Source: Piscinibacter lacus (GTDB taxonomy: Bacteria; Pseudomonadota; Gammaproteobacteria; Burkholderiales; Burkholderiaceae_C). Taken from it: a stretch of 64,000 bases of DNA. The position numbers and the translations under genes are program-made. The DNA is taken from the NCBI RefSeq assembly GCF_016735685.1, contig NZ_JAERRA010000002.1:124001-188000 (forward strand). The letters run 5' to 3'. Positions 28,866 through 38,259 of this stretch are shown here, piece after piece. The notes beneath the pieces are model-generated. The model worked only from the letters and a program-made list of their open reading frames with translations. It ran no database searches and had not been told where the DNA came from. The stretch's first letter is position 1. Every line of letters begins with the position of its first letter.

Positions 28866-28871
28866 TACAAT
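28866..28871 (+). promoter_or_regulatory. -10-like hexamer before ribBA
   Basis: TACAAT ends 8 nt before the ribBA ATG (gap cccgcccc, no ribosome site). This is the closest of the set to the sigma70 -10 consensus. Confidence 0.45.
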
Positions 28872-28879
28872 CCCGCCCC

Positions 28880-29974
28880 ATGCCGATTGCCCCCGTCCCT
28901 GAGCTCGTCGCCGACATGGCGGCCGGCCGCATGGTCATCCTCGTCGACGAGGAAGACCGCGAGAACGAGGGCGACCTCGTGATGGCCGCCGACCTCGTGA
29001 CGCCCGAGGCCGTGAACTTCATGGCCAAGTTCGGCCGCGGCCTGATCTGCCTGACCCTGAGCCGCGAACGCTGCGAGAAGCTGCGCCTGCCGCCGATGAC
29101 GCAGCGCAATGGCGCGCAGCACGGCACGGCCTTCACCGTGTCCATCGAAGCAGCCGAGGGCGTGACGACCGGCATCTCCGCCGCCGACCGCGCCCACACC
29201 ATCCGCACCGCCGTGGCCCCGGGCGCGCGGGCCAGCGACCTGGTCCAGCCCGGCCACATCTTTCCGCTGCAGGCCCAGGACGGTGGCGTGCTGGCCCGCG
29301 CCGGTCACACCGAGGCCGGCTGCGACCTGGCCCGCCTGGCCGGCCTGAGCCCCGCCGCCGTGATCTGCGAGATCATGAACGACGACGGCAGCATGGCCCG
29401 GCTGCCCGACCTGGAAGTCTTCGCCCGCGAACACGGCCTGAAGATCGGCACCATCGCCGACCTGATCGGCCACCGCAGCCGCCACGAGACTCTGATCGAG
29501 CGCGTCAGCCGCCGCCCGCTGCAAACCGCCCAGGGCCTGTTCGACTGCACCGCCTACCGCGACCGTTCCGGCAGCGTACACCTGGCCCTGTCGCTGGGCC
29601 AGTGGCAGCCGGGCGAGGAAGTGCCGGTGCGGGTGCATGAGCCGCTGTCGCTGATCGACCTGCTCGATGTCGGCAGCAGCAGCCACTCCTGGCCCCTGCC
29701 CCAGGCCCTGGCGGCGCTGCAGCAAGCCGGCCGTGGCGTGGCCGTGCTGCTCAATGCCGGCGATGCGGGCGAAAGCCTGCTCGCCGCGCTCGACACCAGC
29801 GCCCAGGCCGGCCCCGCGCCGCGCAGCCAATGGGACTTGCGCACCTACGGCGTTGGCGCCCAGATCCTGCGCGACCTGGGCGTGCGCAAGATGAAGCTGC
29901 TCGGCAGCCCGCGCCGCATGCCCAGCATGACCGGCTTCGGCCTGGAGGTGAGCGGCTACCTCGCCGCCCGCTGA
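28880..29974 (+). CDS. ribBA: 3,4-dihydroxy-2-butanone-4-phosphate synthase with degenerate GTP cyclohydrolase II domain
   Basis: A 364-residue two-domain protein. The N-terminal RibB domain (about 1-200) is intact: the acidic substrate loop [10 protein letters not shown] and [13 protein letters not shown] are present. The C-terminal part (about 205-364) aligns with GTP cyclohydrolase II, but the zinc-site region has lost its cysteines. Where RibA has a C-x-Cx2C-type site, this sequence reads [20 protein letters not shown]. That domain is therefore probably inactive for GTP hydrolysis, and a separate RibA is expected elsewhere. The ATG is preceded by TACAAT without a Shine-Dalgarno sequence. 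Confidence 0.9.
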   Translation: MPIAPVPELVADMAAGRMVILVDEEDRENEGDLVMAADLVTPEAVNFMAKFGRGLICLTLSRERCEKLRLPPMTQRNGAQHGTAFTVSIEAAEGVTTGISAADRAHTIRTAVAPGARASDLVQPGHIFPLQAQDGGVLARAGHTEAGCDLARLAGLSPAAVICEIMNDDGSMARLPDLEVFAREHGLKIGTIADLIGHRSRHETLIERVSRRPLQTAQGLFDCTAYRDRSGSVHLALSLGQWQPGEEVPVRVHEPLSLIDLLDVGSSSHSWPLPQALAALQQAGRGVAVLLNAGDAGESLLAALDTSAQAGPAPRSQWDLRTYGVGAQILRDLGVRKMKLLGSPRRMPSMTGFGLEVSGYLAAR

Positions 29975-30049
29975 GCGCCGCACCCGGCCGCCGCGCCGGG
30001 GCCCGATCGATCCTGCTTGTTCCTGTTCTTTTTTCTCACGGTCCTCCCC

Positions 30050-30514
30050 ATGCAAGGCGCTGATCAAGGCAAGACCGCCCAGGCCCTCGACGGCCGCGGC
30101 CTCAAGGTGGCCCTCGTCCAGGCCCGCTTCAATGCGCCGCTGACCGGCGCGCTGGTCAAAGCCTGCCGGGCCGAGCTTCTGGCCCTGGGCGTGGCCGAGG
30201 CCGACATCAGCCTGCACACCGTGCCCGGCGCGCTGGAAGTGCCGCTGGCGCTGGAGGCGCTGGCGCGCCGCGGCGGGGTTGACGCCCTGGTCGCGCTCGG
30301 CTGCATCGTGCGCGGCGAGACCTACCACTTCGAACTCGTGGCCAACGAGAGCGGCGCCGGGGTCACCCGCGTCGGCCTCGACCACCGCCTGCCGATCGCC
30401 AACGTCATCCTCACCGTCGAGACCGAGGCCCAGGCCTGGGCCCGCATCGACAAGGGCCGGGATGGCGCGCAAGTGGCGGTGGAAATGGCCCGCCTGATGA
30501 AAGCCCTGTCGTGA
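30050..30514 (+). CDS. ribH: 6,7-dimethyl-8-ribityllumazine synthase
   Basis: A 154-residue enzyme that joins the butanone phosphate from RibB to the RibD product. The catalytic histidine is H93 (RGETYHFEL). The segments [11 protein letters not shown] and [12 protein letters not shown] are typical. The ATG at 30050 follows the T-rich ttttttctcacggtcctcccc stretch; no strong ribosome site is evident. Its stop overlaps the nusB GTG by 3 bases. Confidence 0.97.
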   Translation: MQGADQGKTAQALDGRGLKVALVQARFNAPLTGALVKACRAELLALGVAEADISLHTVPGALEVPLALEALARRGGVDALVALGCIVRGETYHFELVANESGAGVTRVGLDHRLPIANVILTVETEAQAWARIDKGRDGAQVAVEMARLMKALS

Positions 30515-31068
30515 GCACCCCCGTTCCCCATCCCGATCCGTCCGCGGCCCCCGCGGCGGATGCCGCGCCCGCCGCCGCGCGCCCGCGCGGTCCGCGCAGC
30601 GGCAAGCCCGCGGCCCGCGTCCCCGGCCAGAAGTCGGCGCGCCGCCGCTCGCGCGAGATCGCCGTGCAAGGCCTGTACGAATGGCTGGTCGCCGCCACAG
30701 AAGCCGGCCTGATCGACGCCCACATGCGCGAGCAGGAGGAGTTCCCTCTCGCCGATGCCAAGCACTTCGACCTGCTGCTGCACGGCTGCATCGGCGAAGC
30801 CGCGCTGCTCGACGAGGTGCTGGCACGCCACACCGACCGACGCACCACCGAGCTTTCGCCGGTCGAGCATGCGGTGCTGCTGATCGGCGCCTACGAGCTG
30901 CGGCATTGCCTGGACGTGCCCTACAAGGTCGCCATCAACGAAGCCGTCGAGCTGGCCAAGGCCTTCGGCGGCACCGACGGCCACAAGTACGTCAACGGCG
31001 TGCTCGACAAGGCCGCGGCCGAGCTGCGGCCGGTCGAGGTGGCCGCCCGCCGCGGCGCCGCGCGCTGA
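30511..31068 (+). CDS. nusB: Transcription antitermination factor NusB
   Basis: A 185-residue all-alpha factor that binds boxA RNA with NusE (S10) for rRNA antitermination. Its NusB domain covers about residues 45-180, beginning at [15 protein letters not shown], with the conserved [13 protein letters not shown] and FVNGVLD-like ([10 protein letters not shown]) segments. The first 45 residues form a Pro/Ala-rich basic extension typical of Burkholderiales NusB. It starts with GTG overlapping the ribH stop. Confidence 0.95.
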   Translation: MSTPVPHPDPSAAPAADAAPAAARPRGPRSGKPAARVPGQKSARRRSREIAVQGLYEWLVAATEAGLIDAHMREQEEFPLADAKHFDLLLHGCIGEAALLDEVLARHTDRRTTELSPVEHAVLLIGAYELRHCLDVPYKVAINEAVELAKAFGGTDGHKYVNGVLDKAAAELRPVEVAARRGAAR

Positions 31069-31095
31069 GCCCCGGCCCGAAGCCCCCCGCACCGC

Positions 31096-31623
31096 ATGGC
31101 CACCGCACCCGTCCTGCGCAGCGTGCCCGTGCCGGCCGGCCCGGCCGCTGCGGGCACCGAAGTCTTCCGCCATGTGCTGCGGGTCTACTGGGAGGACACC
31201 GATGCGGGCGGCGTCGTGTTCTATGCGAACTACCTGAAGTTCTTCGAGCGCGCCCGCACCGAGTGGCTGCGCGCCATGGGCTGGGCGCAGTGGACCCTGC
31301 GCGAGCGCGAGGACCTGATCTTCGTCATCGCCGACACCCAGGTACGCTACCTGCGCCCGGCGCGGCTGGACGACCGGCTCGCGCTCAGCGTGCGGGTGCT
31401 CGACGCCGGCCGCAGCCGCCTGACCATCGCCCAGCAGGCCTGGCGCCTGGCCGACGAGGCCAGCGAGGCCGGCCCGCCCGGCAGCGAAGCGCCCGGCCCG
31501 CTGCTGGCCGAAGGCCTGATTCGCATCGCCTGCGTCGAGGCCAGCAGCTTCCGCGCGCGCCGCTTCCCCGAACAACTGCTCAGCCGCCTGCCGCCGCCGG
31601 AGCCGCCGGCCGCGCCGGCCTGA
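31096..31623 (+). CDS. ybgC: Tol-Pal system-associated acyl-CoA thioesterase
   Basis: A 175-residue hot-dog-fold thioesterase of the YbgC family that hydrolyses acyl-CoA esters and is associated with phospholipid metabolism next to the Tol-Pal system. The catalytic Asp is in YWEDTDAGGVVFYANYL, and the FFERARTEWLRAMG segment is typical. It begins 27 bp after nusB and is followed by tolQ 48 bp downstream. The C-terminal 15 residues are Pro-rich and probably unstructured. Confidence 0.93.
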   Translation: MATAPVLRSVPVPAGPAAAGTEVFRHVLRVYWEDTDAGGVVFYANYLKFFERARTEWLRAMGWAQWTLREREDLIFVIADTQVRYLRPARLDDRLALSVRVLDAGRSRLTIAQQAWRLADEASEAGPPGSEAPGPLLAEGLIRIACVEASSFRARRFPEQLLSRLPPPEPPAAPA

Positions 31624-31671
31624 GCCGTCCGCAACGTCCTTCCTGAACGCCTTCCGACCGAGCCTGTCCGC

Positions 31672-32355
<684 letters not shown>

Positions 32356-32371
32356 CCGGAGGGAGACACTC

Positions 32372-32863
32372 ATGCCCGCGATGGCCAGCCGAGGCGGTTC
32401 ACGCCGCCGCACGATGAGCGAGATCAACATGGTCCCGTTCATCGACGTGATGCTCGTGCTGCTGATCATCTTCATGGTCAGCGCCCCCCTCATCTCGCCC
32501 AGTTCGATCGACGTGCCCTCGGTCGGCCAGGCCAAGCGCGCGCCGGACCGCGTGATCGAGATCGTCGTGGCCAGCGACAACCAGCTCAAGCTGCGCGTCA
32601 ACGGCCGCGACCATGCCACCGTCAGCGCGGCCGACCTGGCCGGCCGGGTCAAGACCCTGCAAGACCAGACCGAACCCGGCCTGACCGAAACGCCCAAGGC
32701 GGGCGCTGCGGCGGCGCCGCGCGCGGTCGATCCGGCGTCGATCACCCCGGTGATCATCTCGGCCGACCGCAACATCAAGTACGACGAAGTCGTCAAGGTC
32801 ATGGACAGCTTGCAACGCGGTGGCGTGCAGCGCATCGGCCTGGCGGTGAAGACCGGCTCATGA
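32372..32863 (+). CDS. tolR: Protein TolR
   Basis: A 163-residue inner-membrane protein with one transmembrane segment near residues 20-42 (NMVPFIDVMLVLLIIFMVSAPL) carrying the conserved functional Asp of the TolR/ExbD family. The C-terminal periplasmic domain contacts peptidoglycan. An insert of roughly 20 residues near 105-125 (ETPKAGAAAAPRAVD) makes it a little longer than the usual 140. It overlaps tolA by 4 bp. Confidence 0.95.
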   Translation: MPAMASRGGSRRRTMSEINMVPFIDVMLVLLIIFMVSAPLISPSSIDVPSVGQAKRAPDRVIEIVVASDNQLKLRVNGRDHATVSAADLAGRVKTLQDQTEPGLTETPKAGAAAAPRAVDPASITPVIISADRNIKYDEVVKVMDSLQRGGVQRIGLAVKTGS

Positions 32864-33771
32864 ACGCACCCACGGCCACCGTGCCCCTGCCGGATACGCT
32901 GCGCCCGCGCGACGCAGACGCGCCCGGGCCGGGCATCGGCCTGGCCTTGCTGGCGCACGCCCTGCTGCTGATTGGCCTGAGCCTGAACCTGGACTGGCGC
33001 TCCAGCCCGCCGCAGGGCCTGGAAGCCGAGCTCTGGGCCGCCGTGCCGGTGGTGGCTGCGCCGCAAGCGGTCGAGCCGCCGCCCACGCCGGCCCCGCCGC
33101 CCCCACCGGCCCCGGCCCGCACGGCCCCGCCGCCGCCACCCCCGCCGCCGCCCACGGCCGACCGCGAGGCTGAGATCGCGACCAAGCGCCGCGAGGCCGC
33201 CCAGGCCAAGGCCGAGGCCGAGCAGAAGAAGATCGAGGCCAGGAAGCGCGAGGCTGCCGAGCAGCAGAAGCGCGAAGAGGCCGCGAAGAAGCTCGACGAG
33301 GAGAAAGCCGCCAAGGCAGAGAAGGCTCGCCTCGCCGCCGAGAAGGCTGCCGAGGAAAAGGCCCGCCGCGAGGCTGCCGAGGAGGCGACGCGCGAAGCCA
33401 TCCGCAGCGAGCAGCTCAAGCGCATCGCCGGCCTGGCCGGCGCGACCGGCGCCCCCACGGCCACCGGCAGCGCGCTGCAATCGGCCGGCCCCTCGGCCAG
33501 CTATGCAGGCCGCATTGCGGCGCGCATCCGGCCGAACATCGTCTACACCGAGAACCTGTCGAGCAACCCGATCGCGACGGTGCGCATTGAGGTCACGCCC
33601 GACGGCCGCATCCGCGGCATCCGGCTGAGCCGCAGCAGCGGTGTCAAGAGCTGGGACGAGGCCGTCATGCGCGCCATCGCCAAGACCGAGGTGCTGCCGC
33701 TGGACACCGACGGCAGCATCCCGCCCGAAATGGAGCTGATCTTCAACCGCCAGGAACTCGGCATCCGCTGA
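32860..33771 (+). CDS. tolA: Cell envelope integrity protein TolA
   Basis: A 303-residue inner-membrane-anchored protein bridging to the outer membrane. One transmembrane segment near residues 22-40 is followed by a Pro-rich stretch (about 68-103, PPPTPAPPPPPAPARTAPPPPPP), then a long charged Ala/Lys/Glu coiled coil (about 103-190) and a C-terminal TonB/TolA-like domain (about 210-303). It completes tolQRA. tolB and pal do not follow; a sigma-factor gene starts 68 bp later. Confidence 0.94.
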   Translation: MNAPTATVPLPDTLRPRDADAPGPGIGLALLAHALLLIGLSLNLDWRSSPPQGLEAELWAAVPVVAAPQAVEPPPTPAPPPPPAPARTAPPPPPPPPPTADREAEIATKRREAAQAKAEAEQKKIEARKREAAEQQKREEAAKKLDEEKAAKAEKARLAAEKAAEEKARREAAEEATREAIRSEQLKRIAGLAGATGAPTATGSALQSAGPSASYAGRIAARIRPNIVYTENLSSNPIATVRIEVTPDGRIRGIRLSRSSGVKSWDEAVMRAIAKTEVLPLDTDGSIPPEMELIFNRQELGIR

Positions 33772-33802
33772 CCCAGGACTGCCCTGGCTGTCAGGGCCTG
33801 CG

Positions 33803-33808
33803 TACACT
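33803..33808 (+). promoter_or_regulatory. -10-like hexamer before the TIGR02943 sigma gene
   Basis: TACACT follows a GCCCTG-GCTGT-CAGGGC hairpin (33781-33797). The leader to the GTG at 33840 would be about 25 nt and includes AAGGA. The -35 is not obvious. Confidence 0.35.
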
Positions 33809-33839
33809 GCGCCCGCTCTCACCCCCGCCGAAGGACACC

Positions 33840-34421
33840 GTGTCGAACGATCTCGCCGCGCTGCTCGAAGATCTGCGCCCCCAGTTGATGCGTTACGCCC
33901 GCTTGCAGACCCGCAACGAGGCCTGGGCCGAGGATGCGGTCTCCGAGACCCTGCTGGTCGCGCTGGAGAAGCCCGGCAGCTTTGCCGGCCGCTCGCAGCT
34001 CAAGACCTGGCTGATCGGCATCCTCAAGCACAAGCTCGTCGACCAGTTGCGCAAGCACAGTCGAGAGATCACCGTCGGCCAGCGCGCCGAGGGCGAGGAG
34101 GACCGCCGCGACGAGATCGAGGCCCTGCTCTTCGACGACAACGGCGGCTTCCGCGAGATGCCGGTGGAATGGGGCGACCCGCAGGCGGTGATCGGCCAGC
34201 AGCAGTTCCTGGCCGTGCTCGATGCCTGCGTCGAGGTGCTGCCCGAACGCCTGGGGCGCGTCTTCATGATGCGCGAGTGGCTGGAGCTGGAGACCGAGGA
34301 GATCTGCAAGGAACTGGGCATCACCTCGACCAACCTCTGGGTCATGCTGCACCGTGCCCGTTTGCGACTGCGGGAATGCCTGCAGGTCAAATGGTTCGGT
34401 GAAACCTCCACGGCGGCCTGA
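33840..34421 (+). CDS. Sigma-70 family RNA polymerase sigma factor, TIGR02943 type
   Basis: A 193-residue factor. Region 2 lies at about residues 9-75 (MRYARLQTRNEAWAEDAVSETLLVALEK), with the usual core-binding and -10 recognition helices. Region 4 is at about 125-180, with a helix-turn-helix (EICKELGITSTNLWVMLHRARLRLRECL). It resembles the ECF-type factors named TIGR02943. The start is a GTG preceded by AAGGA. The next gene encodes a 64-residue zinc-finger protein 11 bp downstream, the usual pattern of sigma/anti-sigma pairs. The stimulus is unknown. Confidence 0.88.
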   Translation: MSNDLAALLEDLRPQLMRYARLQTRNEAWAEDAVSETLLVALEKPGSFAGRSQLKTWLIGILKHKLVDQLRKHSREITVGQRAEGEEDRRDEIEALLFDDNGGFREMPVEWGDPQAVIGQQQFLAVLDACVEVLPERLGRVFMMREWLELETEEICKELGITSTNLWVMLHRARLRLRECLQVKWFGETSTAA

Positions 34422-34432
34422 ACCCGACTGCC

Positions 34433-34627
34433 ATGAAGTTCCTTGACCGTAGCTGCCTCGAAGCCGCCCGCCTGCTCTCCAAGCGGGCCGATCATCGCCT
34501 GACGCTTGTCGAGCGCCTCGCCCTGCGCCGCCACCTGGCGGTCTGTGGTGCCTGCCCGCGTTTCGCGCGGCAGGTGGATTTGCTGCGCAGCGCCGTCGGG
34601 CGCTGGAAGCAGTACACCGAGGACTGA
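34433..34627 (+). CDS. Small zinc-finger protein, putative anti-sigma factor
   Basis: A 64-residue protein with the zf-HC2/anti-sigma motif Hx3Cx2C (HLAVCGACPRF, residues 34-44). In ZAS-type anti-sigma factors such a metal site with a few helices binds the sigma factor and releases it on oxidation or other stress. It has no transmembrane segment, so it would be cytoplasmic. It starts 11 bp after the sigma gene, which supports a pair. The role is inferred from fold and position. Confidence 0.8.
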   Translation: MKFLDRSCLEAARLLSKRADHRLTLVERLALRRHLAVCGACPRFARQVDLLRSAVGRWKQYTED

Positions 34628-34670
34628 GGCACCCCGGCCTGCGGGAGCCTCACGGCCTCAGCGGCAGGCC

Positions 34671-35627
34671 TCAGGCCGGCACGAGGAAATCGCGGCTGAT
34701 GCCGAAGCCCAGGTCGTTGACCCGGTCGAGAAAGGCCGTCAGGTAGGCGTGCAGGCCGGTGGCCAGGATCTCGTCGATCCGGCCGTAGCGCAGGTCGGCC
34801 CGCAGGCGGCCGGCGCGGCGGCGGGTTTCCTCGCTCTGCGGATTGGCCACCAGTTCGAGGTTGGCCACCACCTCGTTGATGCAGGCCACCAGCGAACGCG
34901 GCATGTCCGGCCGCAGGATCAGCAGCTCGGCCACGCGCTCGGGCCGGATGGTGTTGCGGTAGACCTTGCGGTAGACCTCGAAGCCGGAGACCGAGCGCAG
35001 CACGCTGCTCCAGTGATAGAAGTCGATCTCCAGCGGCTCGCGCTGCACGCCCTCGCCGAAGAACTCGCTGTCGGCCGCGTGGTACTTGGCATCGAGCAGG
35101 CGGGCGGTGTTGTCCGCACGTTCGAGGAAGGTGCCGATGCGCATGAAGTGGAAGGCCACGTCTTGCAGCATGGTGCCCAGGGTGACGCCGCGCGAGAGGT
35201 GCGAGCGGAACTTGACCCACTCCAGGAATTCGCCCGGATCGCGCCGGTGGGCCCCGCCGGCGATCAGGCGCTTGAATTCCAGCCAGGTGGTGTTGGCCGT
35301 CTCCCAGACCTCGGTGGTCAGGGTGCCGCGCACGGCGCGGGCGTTCTCGCGGGCGGCGCGCAGGCAACTGTGGATGGAGGCCGGGTTGGCCTCGTCGGCG
35401 ACCATGAAGTCGATCACCGCACGCGGACTGATCTTGCCGTGCTTGGCCAGGAAGTCGCGCAGCAGCTCGGAGATGCCGAGCAGGCCGCGCCAGCCCTGCT
35501 CGGCGGCCTCGCTGGTCTGCGGCAGCAGCGAGGCCTGGTAGTTCACGTCGAGCATGCGGGCGGTGTTCTCCGCCCGTTCGGTGTAGCGCGCCATCCAGAA
35601 GAGGTGGTCGGCGGTGCGCGAAAGCAT
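34671..35627 (-). CDS. Alpha-E domain protein (COG2307-type)
   Basis: A 318-residue all-helical protein of the alpha-E family. The N-terminal signature LFWMARYTERAENTARML (residues 9-26) has acidic, basic and aromatic residues conserved in the family, and an ERADNTARLLD repeat-like motif recurs near 170. The biochemical role is unknown; the family is found with circularly permuted ATP-grasp and transglutaminase-like proteins, as here. It is last in a minus-strand cluster, 52 bp after its ATP-grasp partner. It is convergent with the zinc-finger gene upstream in coordinates. Confidence 0.86.
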   Translation of the reverse strand: MLSRTADHLFWMARYTERAENTARMLDVNYQASLLPQTSEAAEQGWRGLLGISELLRDFLAKHGKISPRAVIDFMVADEANPASIHSCLRAARENARAVRGTLTTEVWETANTTWLEFKRLIAGGAHRRDPGEFLEWVKFRSHLSRGVTLGTMLQDVAFHFMRIGTFLERADNTARLLDAKYHAADSEFFGEGVQREPLEIDFYHWSSVLRSVSGFEVYRKVYRNTIRPERVAELLILRPDMPRSLVACINEVVANLELVANPQSEETRRRAGRLRADLRYGRIDEILATGLHAYLTAFLDRVNDLGFGISRDFLVPA

Positions 35628-35679
35628 GGTGGTCTCCCGGGTGCGTGGATCGATGCGTCGTGTCGTCGCGGGGACGCGC

Positions 35680-37113
35680 TCAGGATTCGAGAACCCAGGT
35701 GTCCTTGGTGCCCCCGCCCTGCGAGGAGTTGACGACCAGCGAACCCTCCTTGAGCGCGACGCGGGTCAGGCCGCCGGGCACCATCTGCACCGACTTGCCG
35801 CTCAGCACGAAGGGCCGCAGGTCGATGTGACGCGGCGCGATGCCGCTCTCGACATAGGTCGGGCAGGTCGACAGCGCCAGCGTCGGCTGGGCGATGTAGT
35901 TGGAGGGGTTGGCCAGCAGATGGGCGCGGAAGGCCTCGATCTCCGCCTTGCTCGCCGCCGGGCCGACCAGCATGCCGTAGCCACCGGCCCCGTGCACTTC
36001 CTTGACCACCAGCTCGTCCAGATGGTCCAGCGTGTATTGCAGGTCGTCCTTGTCGCGGCAGAGGTGGGTGGGCACGTTCTGCAGGATGGGCTTCTCGCCG
36101 AGGTAGAACTCGATCATCTTCGGCACATAGGGGTAGATGGACTTGTCGTCCGCCACCCCGGTGCCGATGGCATTGCAGAGGGTCACATTGCCGCGCCGGT
36201 AGACATCGAGCAGGCCGGCGCAGCCCAGGGTCGAATCGGGCCGGAAGGCGGTGGGGTCGAGGAAGTCGTCGTCGACGCGGCGGTAGATCACGTCGATGCG
36301 CTTCGGGCCCTGCGTGGTCCGCATGTAGAGGTAGCCGTCCTTGACGAAGAGGTCCTGGCCCTCGACCAGCTCGATGCCCATCTGCTGCGCCAGGAAGGCG
36401 TGCTCGAAGTAGGCCGAGTTGTACATGCCCGGCGTCAGCACGACGACGGTGGGATCGTTTACGCCCGAGGGCGAGACGGTACGCAGCGTCTCCAGCAGCA
36501 GGTCGGGGTAATGCGCGACCGGCGCGATCCGGTGGCTTTCGAACAGCTCGGGAAAGAGCCGCATCATCATCTTGCGGTTCTCGAGCATGTAGCTCACGCC
36601 GCTGGGCACGCGCAGGTTGTCTTCCAGCACGTAGTAGGTGCCGCTGCCGTCGGGCTGGGCGGCCCGCACGATGTCGACCCCGGCGATGTGCGAGTACACG
36701 CCGCCGGCCACGTCCACGCCCACCATCTCGGGCCGGAACTGGGCATTGCGGGTGATCTGCTCGGCCGGGACGATGCCGGCCTTGAGGATCTCCTGGCCGT
36801 GGTAGACGTCGTGGATGAAGCGGTTGAGCGCATTCACGCGCTGGCGCAGGCCCTTCTCCATCTCGCGCCACTCGTGGGCGGGAATGATGCGCGGGATCAG
36901 GTCGAAGGGGATCAGGCGCTCGGTGCCCGAGCCGTCCTCGTCCTTCGCGCCGTAGACGGCGAAGGTGATGCCCACCCGCCGGAAGATCAGCTCGGCCTCG
37001 TCGCGACGGCTGCGCATGGTTTCCGGGGACTGGCCCTGCAACCAGCGGCCGTAGGCCTCGTAGTGCTTGCGGACGGCCGCATCGGCGGCGTGCATTTCGT
37101 CGTAGCGTTTCAT
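35680..37113 (-). CDS. Circularly permuted type 2 ATP-grasp protein
   Basis: A 477-residue protein of the circularly permuted ATP-grasp family, predicted to ligate a carboxylate to an amine with ATP. The N-terminal part carries core strands such as VYGAKDEDGSGTERLIPFD, and the ATP-binding Lys and Gly-rich loop (K371 and GAGGYG at 375-380) are intact. Conserved acidic residues lie in YRRVDDDFLDPTAFRPDS. I chose the ATG at 37113 (MKRYDEMHAA). The alpha-E gene follows directly. The small transglutaminase gene is upstream by 93 bp. Product and substrate are unknown. Confidence 0.87.
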   Translation of the reverse strand: MKRYDEMHAADAAVRKHYEAYGRWLQGQSPETMRSRRDEAELIFRRVGITFAVYGAKDEDGSGTERLIPFDLIPRIIPAHEWREMEKGLRQRVNALNRFIHDVYHGQEILKAGIVPAEQITRNAQFRPEMVGVDVAGGVYSHIAGVDIVRAAQPDGSGTYYVLEDNLRVPSGVSYMLENRKMMMRLFPELFESHRIAPVAHYPDLLLETLRTVSPSGVNDPTVVVLTPGMYNSAYFEHAFLAQQMGIELVEGQDLFVKDGYLYMRTTQGPKRIDVIYRRVDDDFLDPTAFRPDSTLGCAGLLDVYRRGNVTLCNAIGTGVADDKSIYPYVPKMIEFYLGEKPILQNVPTHLCRDKDDLQYTLDHLDELVVKEVHGAGGYGMLVGPAASKAEIEAFRAHLLANPSNYIAQPTLALSTCPTYVESGIAPRHIDLRPFVLSGKSVQMVPGGLTRVALKEGSLVVNSSQGGGTKDTWVLES

Positions 37114-37206
37114 CGTGATTCCCTCAAGCCGAAGGGATCCTGCAGGGATTGTGCCGACCCAGGGCTGTGCGCCGGATCGCCTTCTCGACGCAGGCATGCC
37201 CGCCCA

Positions 37207-38259
37207 TCAGGCGGCTTCGCCCGGTCGTGTGCTGACGCGCACCGAAAGCGTGTGCGAGCTGCCGCCACGGATCACGCCGCGCAGCGGCGTCACGTCGCTG
37301 TAGTCGCGCCCGGTGGCCACGCGCACATGGCCGGTGCCGGGGATGCAATCGTTGGTCGGATCAAGTTCCAGCCAGAGGCTGGCGCCCTCGGGCTGCGGAC
37401 AGGCCACGGCCAGCCAGGCATGCGAGGCATCGGCGCCCTGCAGCTTCTCCTGGCCGAGCGGCGGCTCGGTCAGCAGGTAGCCGCTGACGTAGCGGGCCGA
37501 CAGGCCCAGGCCGCGCAGCGCGCCGATCATCAGGTGGGCGAAGTCCTGGCAGACGCCCTCGCGGCGCGCGAAGGCCTCCAGCACCGGGGTGTGGATCTCG
37601 GTGCTGGCCGGCGCATAGCGGAAGTCGCGGTGCACGCGGTGCATCAGGTCGAGCGCGCCCAGATGCACCGGCCGGCCCGGCGGGAAGCTGGCCAGGGTGT
37701 AGGCACGCAGGCCGGCATCGCGCAGCACGGCCGGCGGCAGCATGGGCGAGGCATAGCGGGCGGCCAGGCCCAGGTCGGGCACGGGCGCCTGCGCATCCAC
37801 GGCTGCGGCGGAACGGCCCGCGGGCGCCCGGTAGCGGCCCAGGTCGCGGGCATCGTCCCAGGCCAGGCTGTCGGCCGGGCAGGTGCCGGCCGAAGGCTCG
37901 GGCACGACGCGGCTGCGCGAGCGCACCAGCAGATGACGATGCGGACGCGCCAGGCCGAAGTGGGTGCGCGGGTTGCCCCAGGCGTCGATCGCATCGATGC
38001 GGTGGTTGGGCACCGGGTCGATGCTCAGGCTGTGGCTGAGCAGGCGTTGCAGGCCGGCATCCTCGCGCGGCCGCAGATAGGCCAGATGCTGGGCCAGCTC
38101 GACCGGGCTGGCGTAGGCATAGCGGGTCTCGTGCTCGACTTCGAGCACGGTCGGCCCGGGCCGCGGCAGGGGCTGGGCCGGCGCGGACGGCGGCTTGGCC
38201 GCGCCGGCCGGGTGGGCGGCGGCGCCGGCCGGCGGCTCAGGAGGCAAGTCGTCGGTCAT
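37207..38259 (-). CDS. Transglutaminase-like protein
   Basis: A 350-residue protein of the bacterial transglutaminase-like superfamily. The catalytic triad is visible: C237 (REGVCQDFAH), H280 (ASHAWL) and D300 (LDPTND). An N-terminal beta domain (Bact_transglu_N, about residues 37-115) precedes it. The first 30 residues are Pro/Ala-rich. Such proteins act as peptidases or as amide-bond enzymes on peptides rather than as classical transglutaminases. It overlaps the fused ATP-grasp gene by 23 bp (start 38259), so they are probably co-translated. A start at 38298 would add 13 residues. Confidence 0.85.
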   Translation of the reverse strand: MTDDLPPEPPAGAAAHPAGAAKPPSAPAQPLPRPGPTVLEVEHETRYAYASPVELAQHLAYLRPREDAGLQRLLSHSLSIDPVPNHRIDAIDAWGNPRTHFGLARPHRHLLVRSRSRVVPEPSAGTCPADSLAWDDARDLGRYRAPAGRSAAAVDAQAPVPDLGLAARYASPMLPPAVLRDAGLRAYTLASFPPGRPVHLGALDLMHRVHRDFRYAPASTEIHTPVLEAFARREGVCQDFAHLMIGALRGLGLSARYVSGYLLTEPPLGQEKLQGADASHAWLAVACPQPEGASLWLELDPTNDCIPGTGHVRVATGRDYSDVTPLRGVIRGGSSHTLSVRVSTRPGEAA

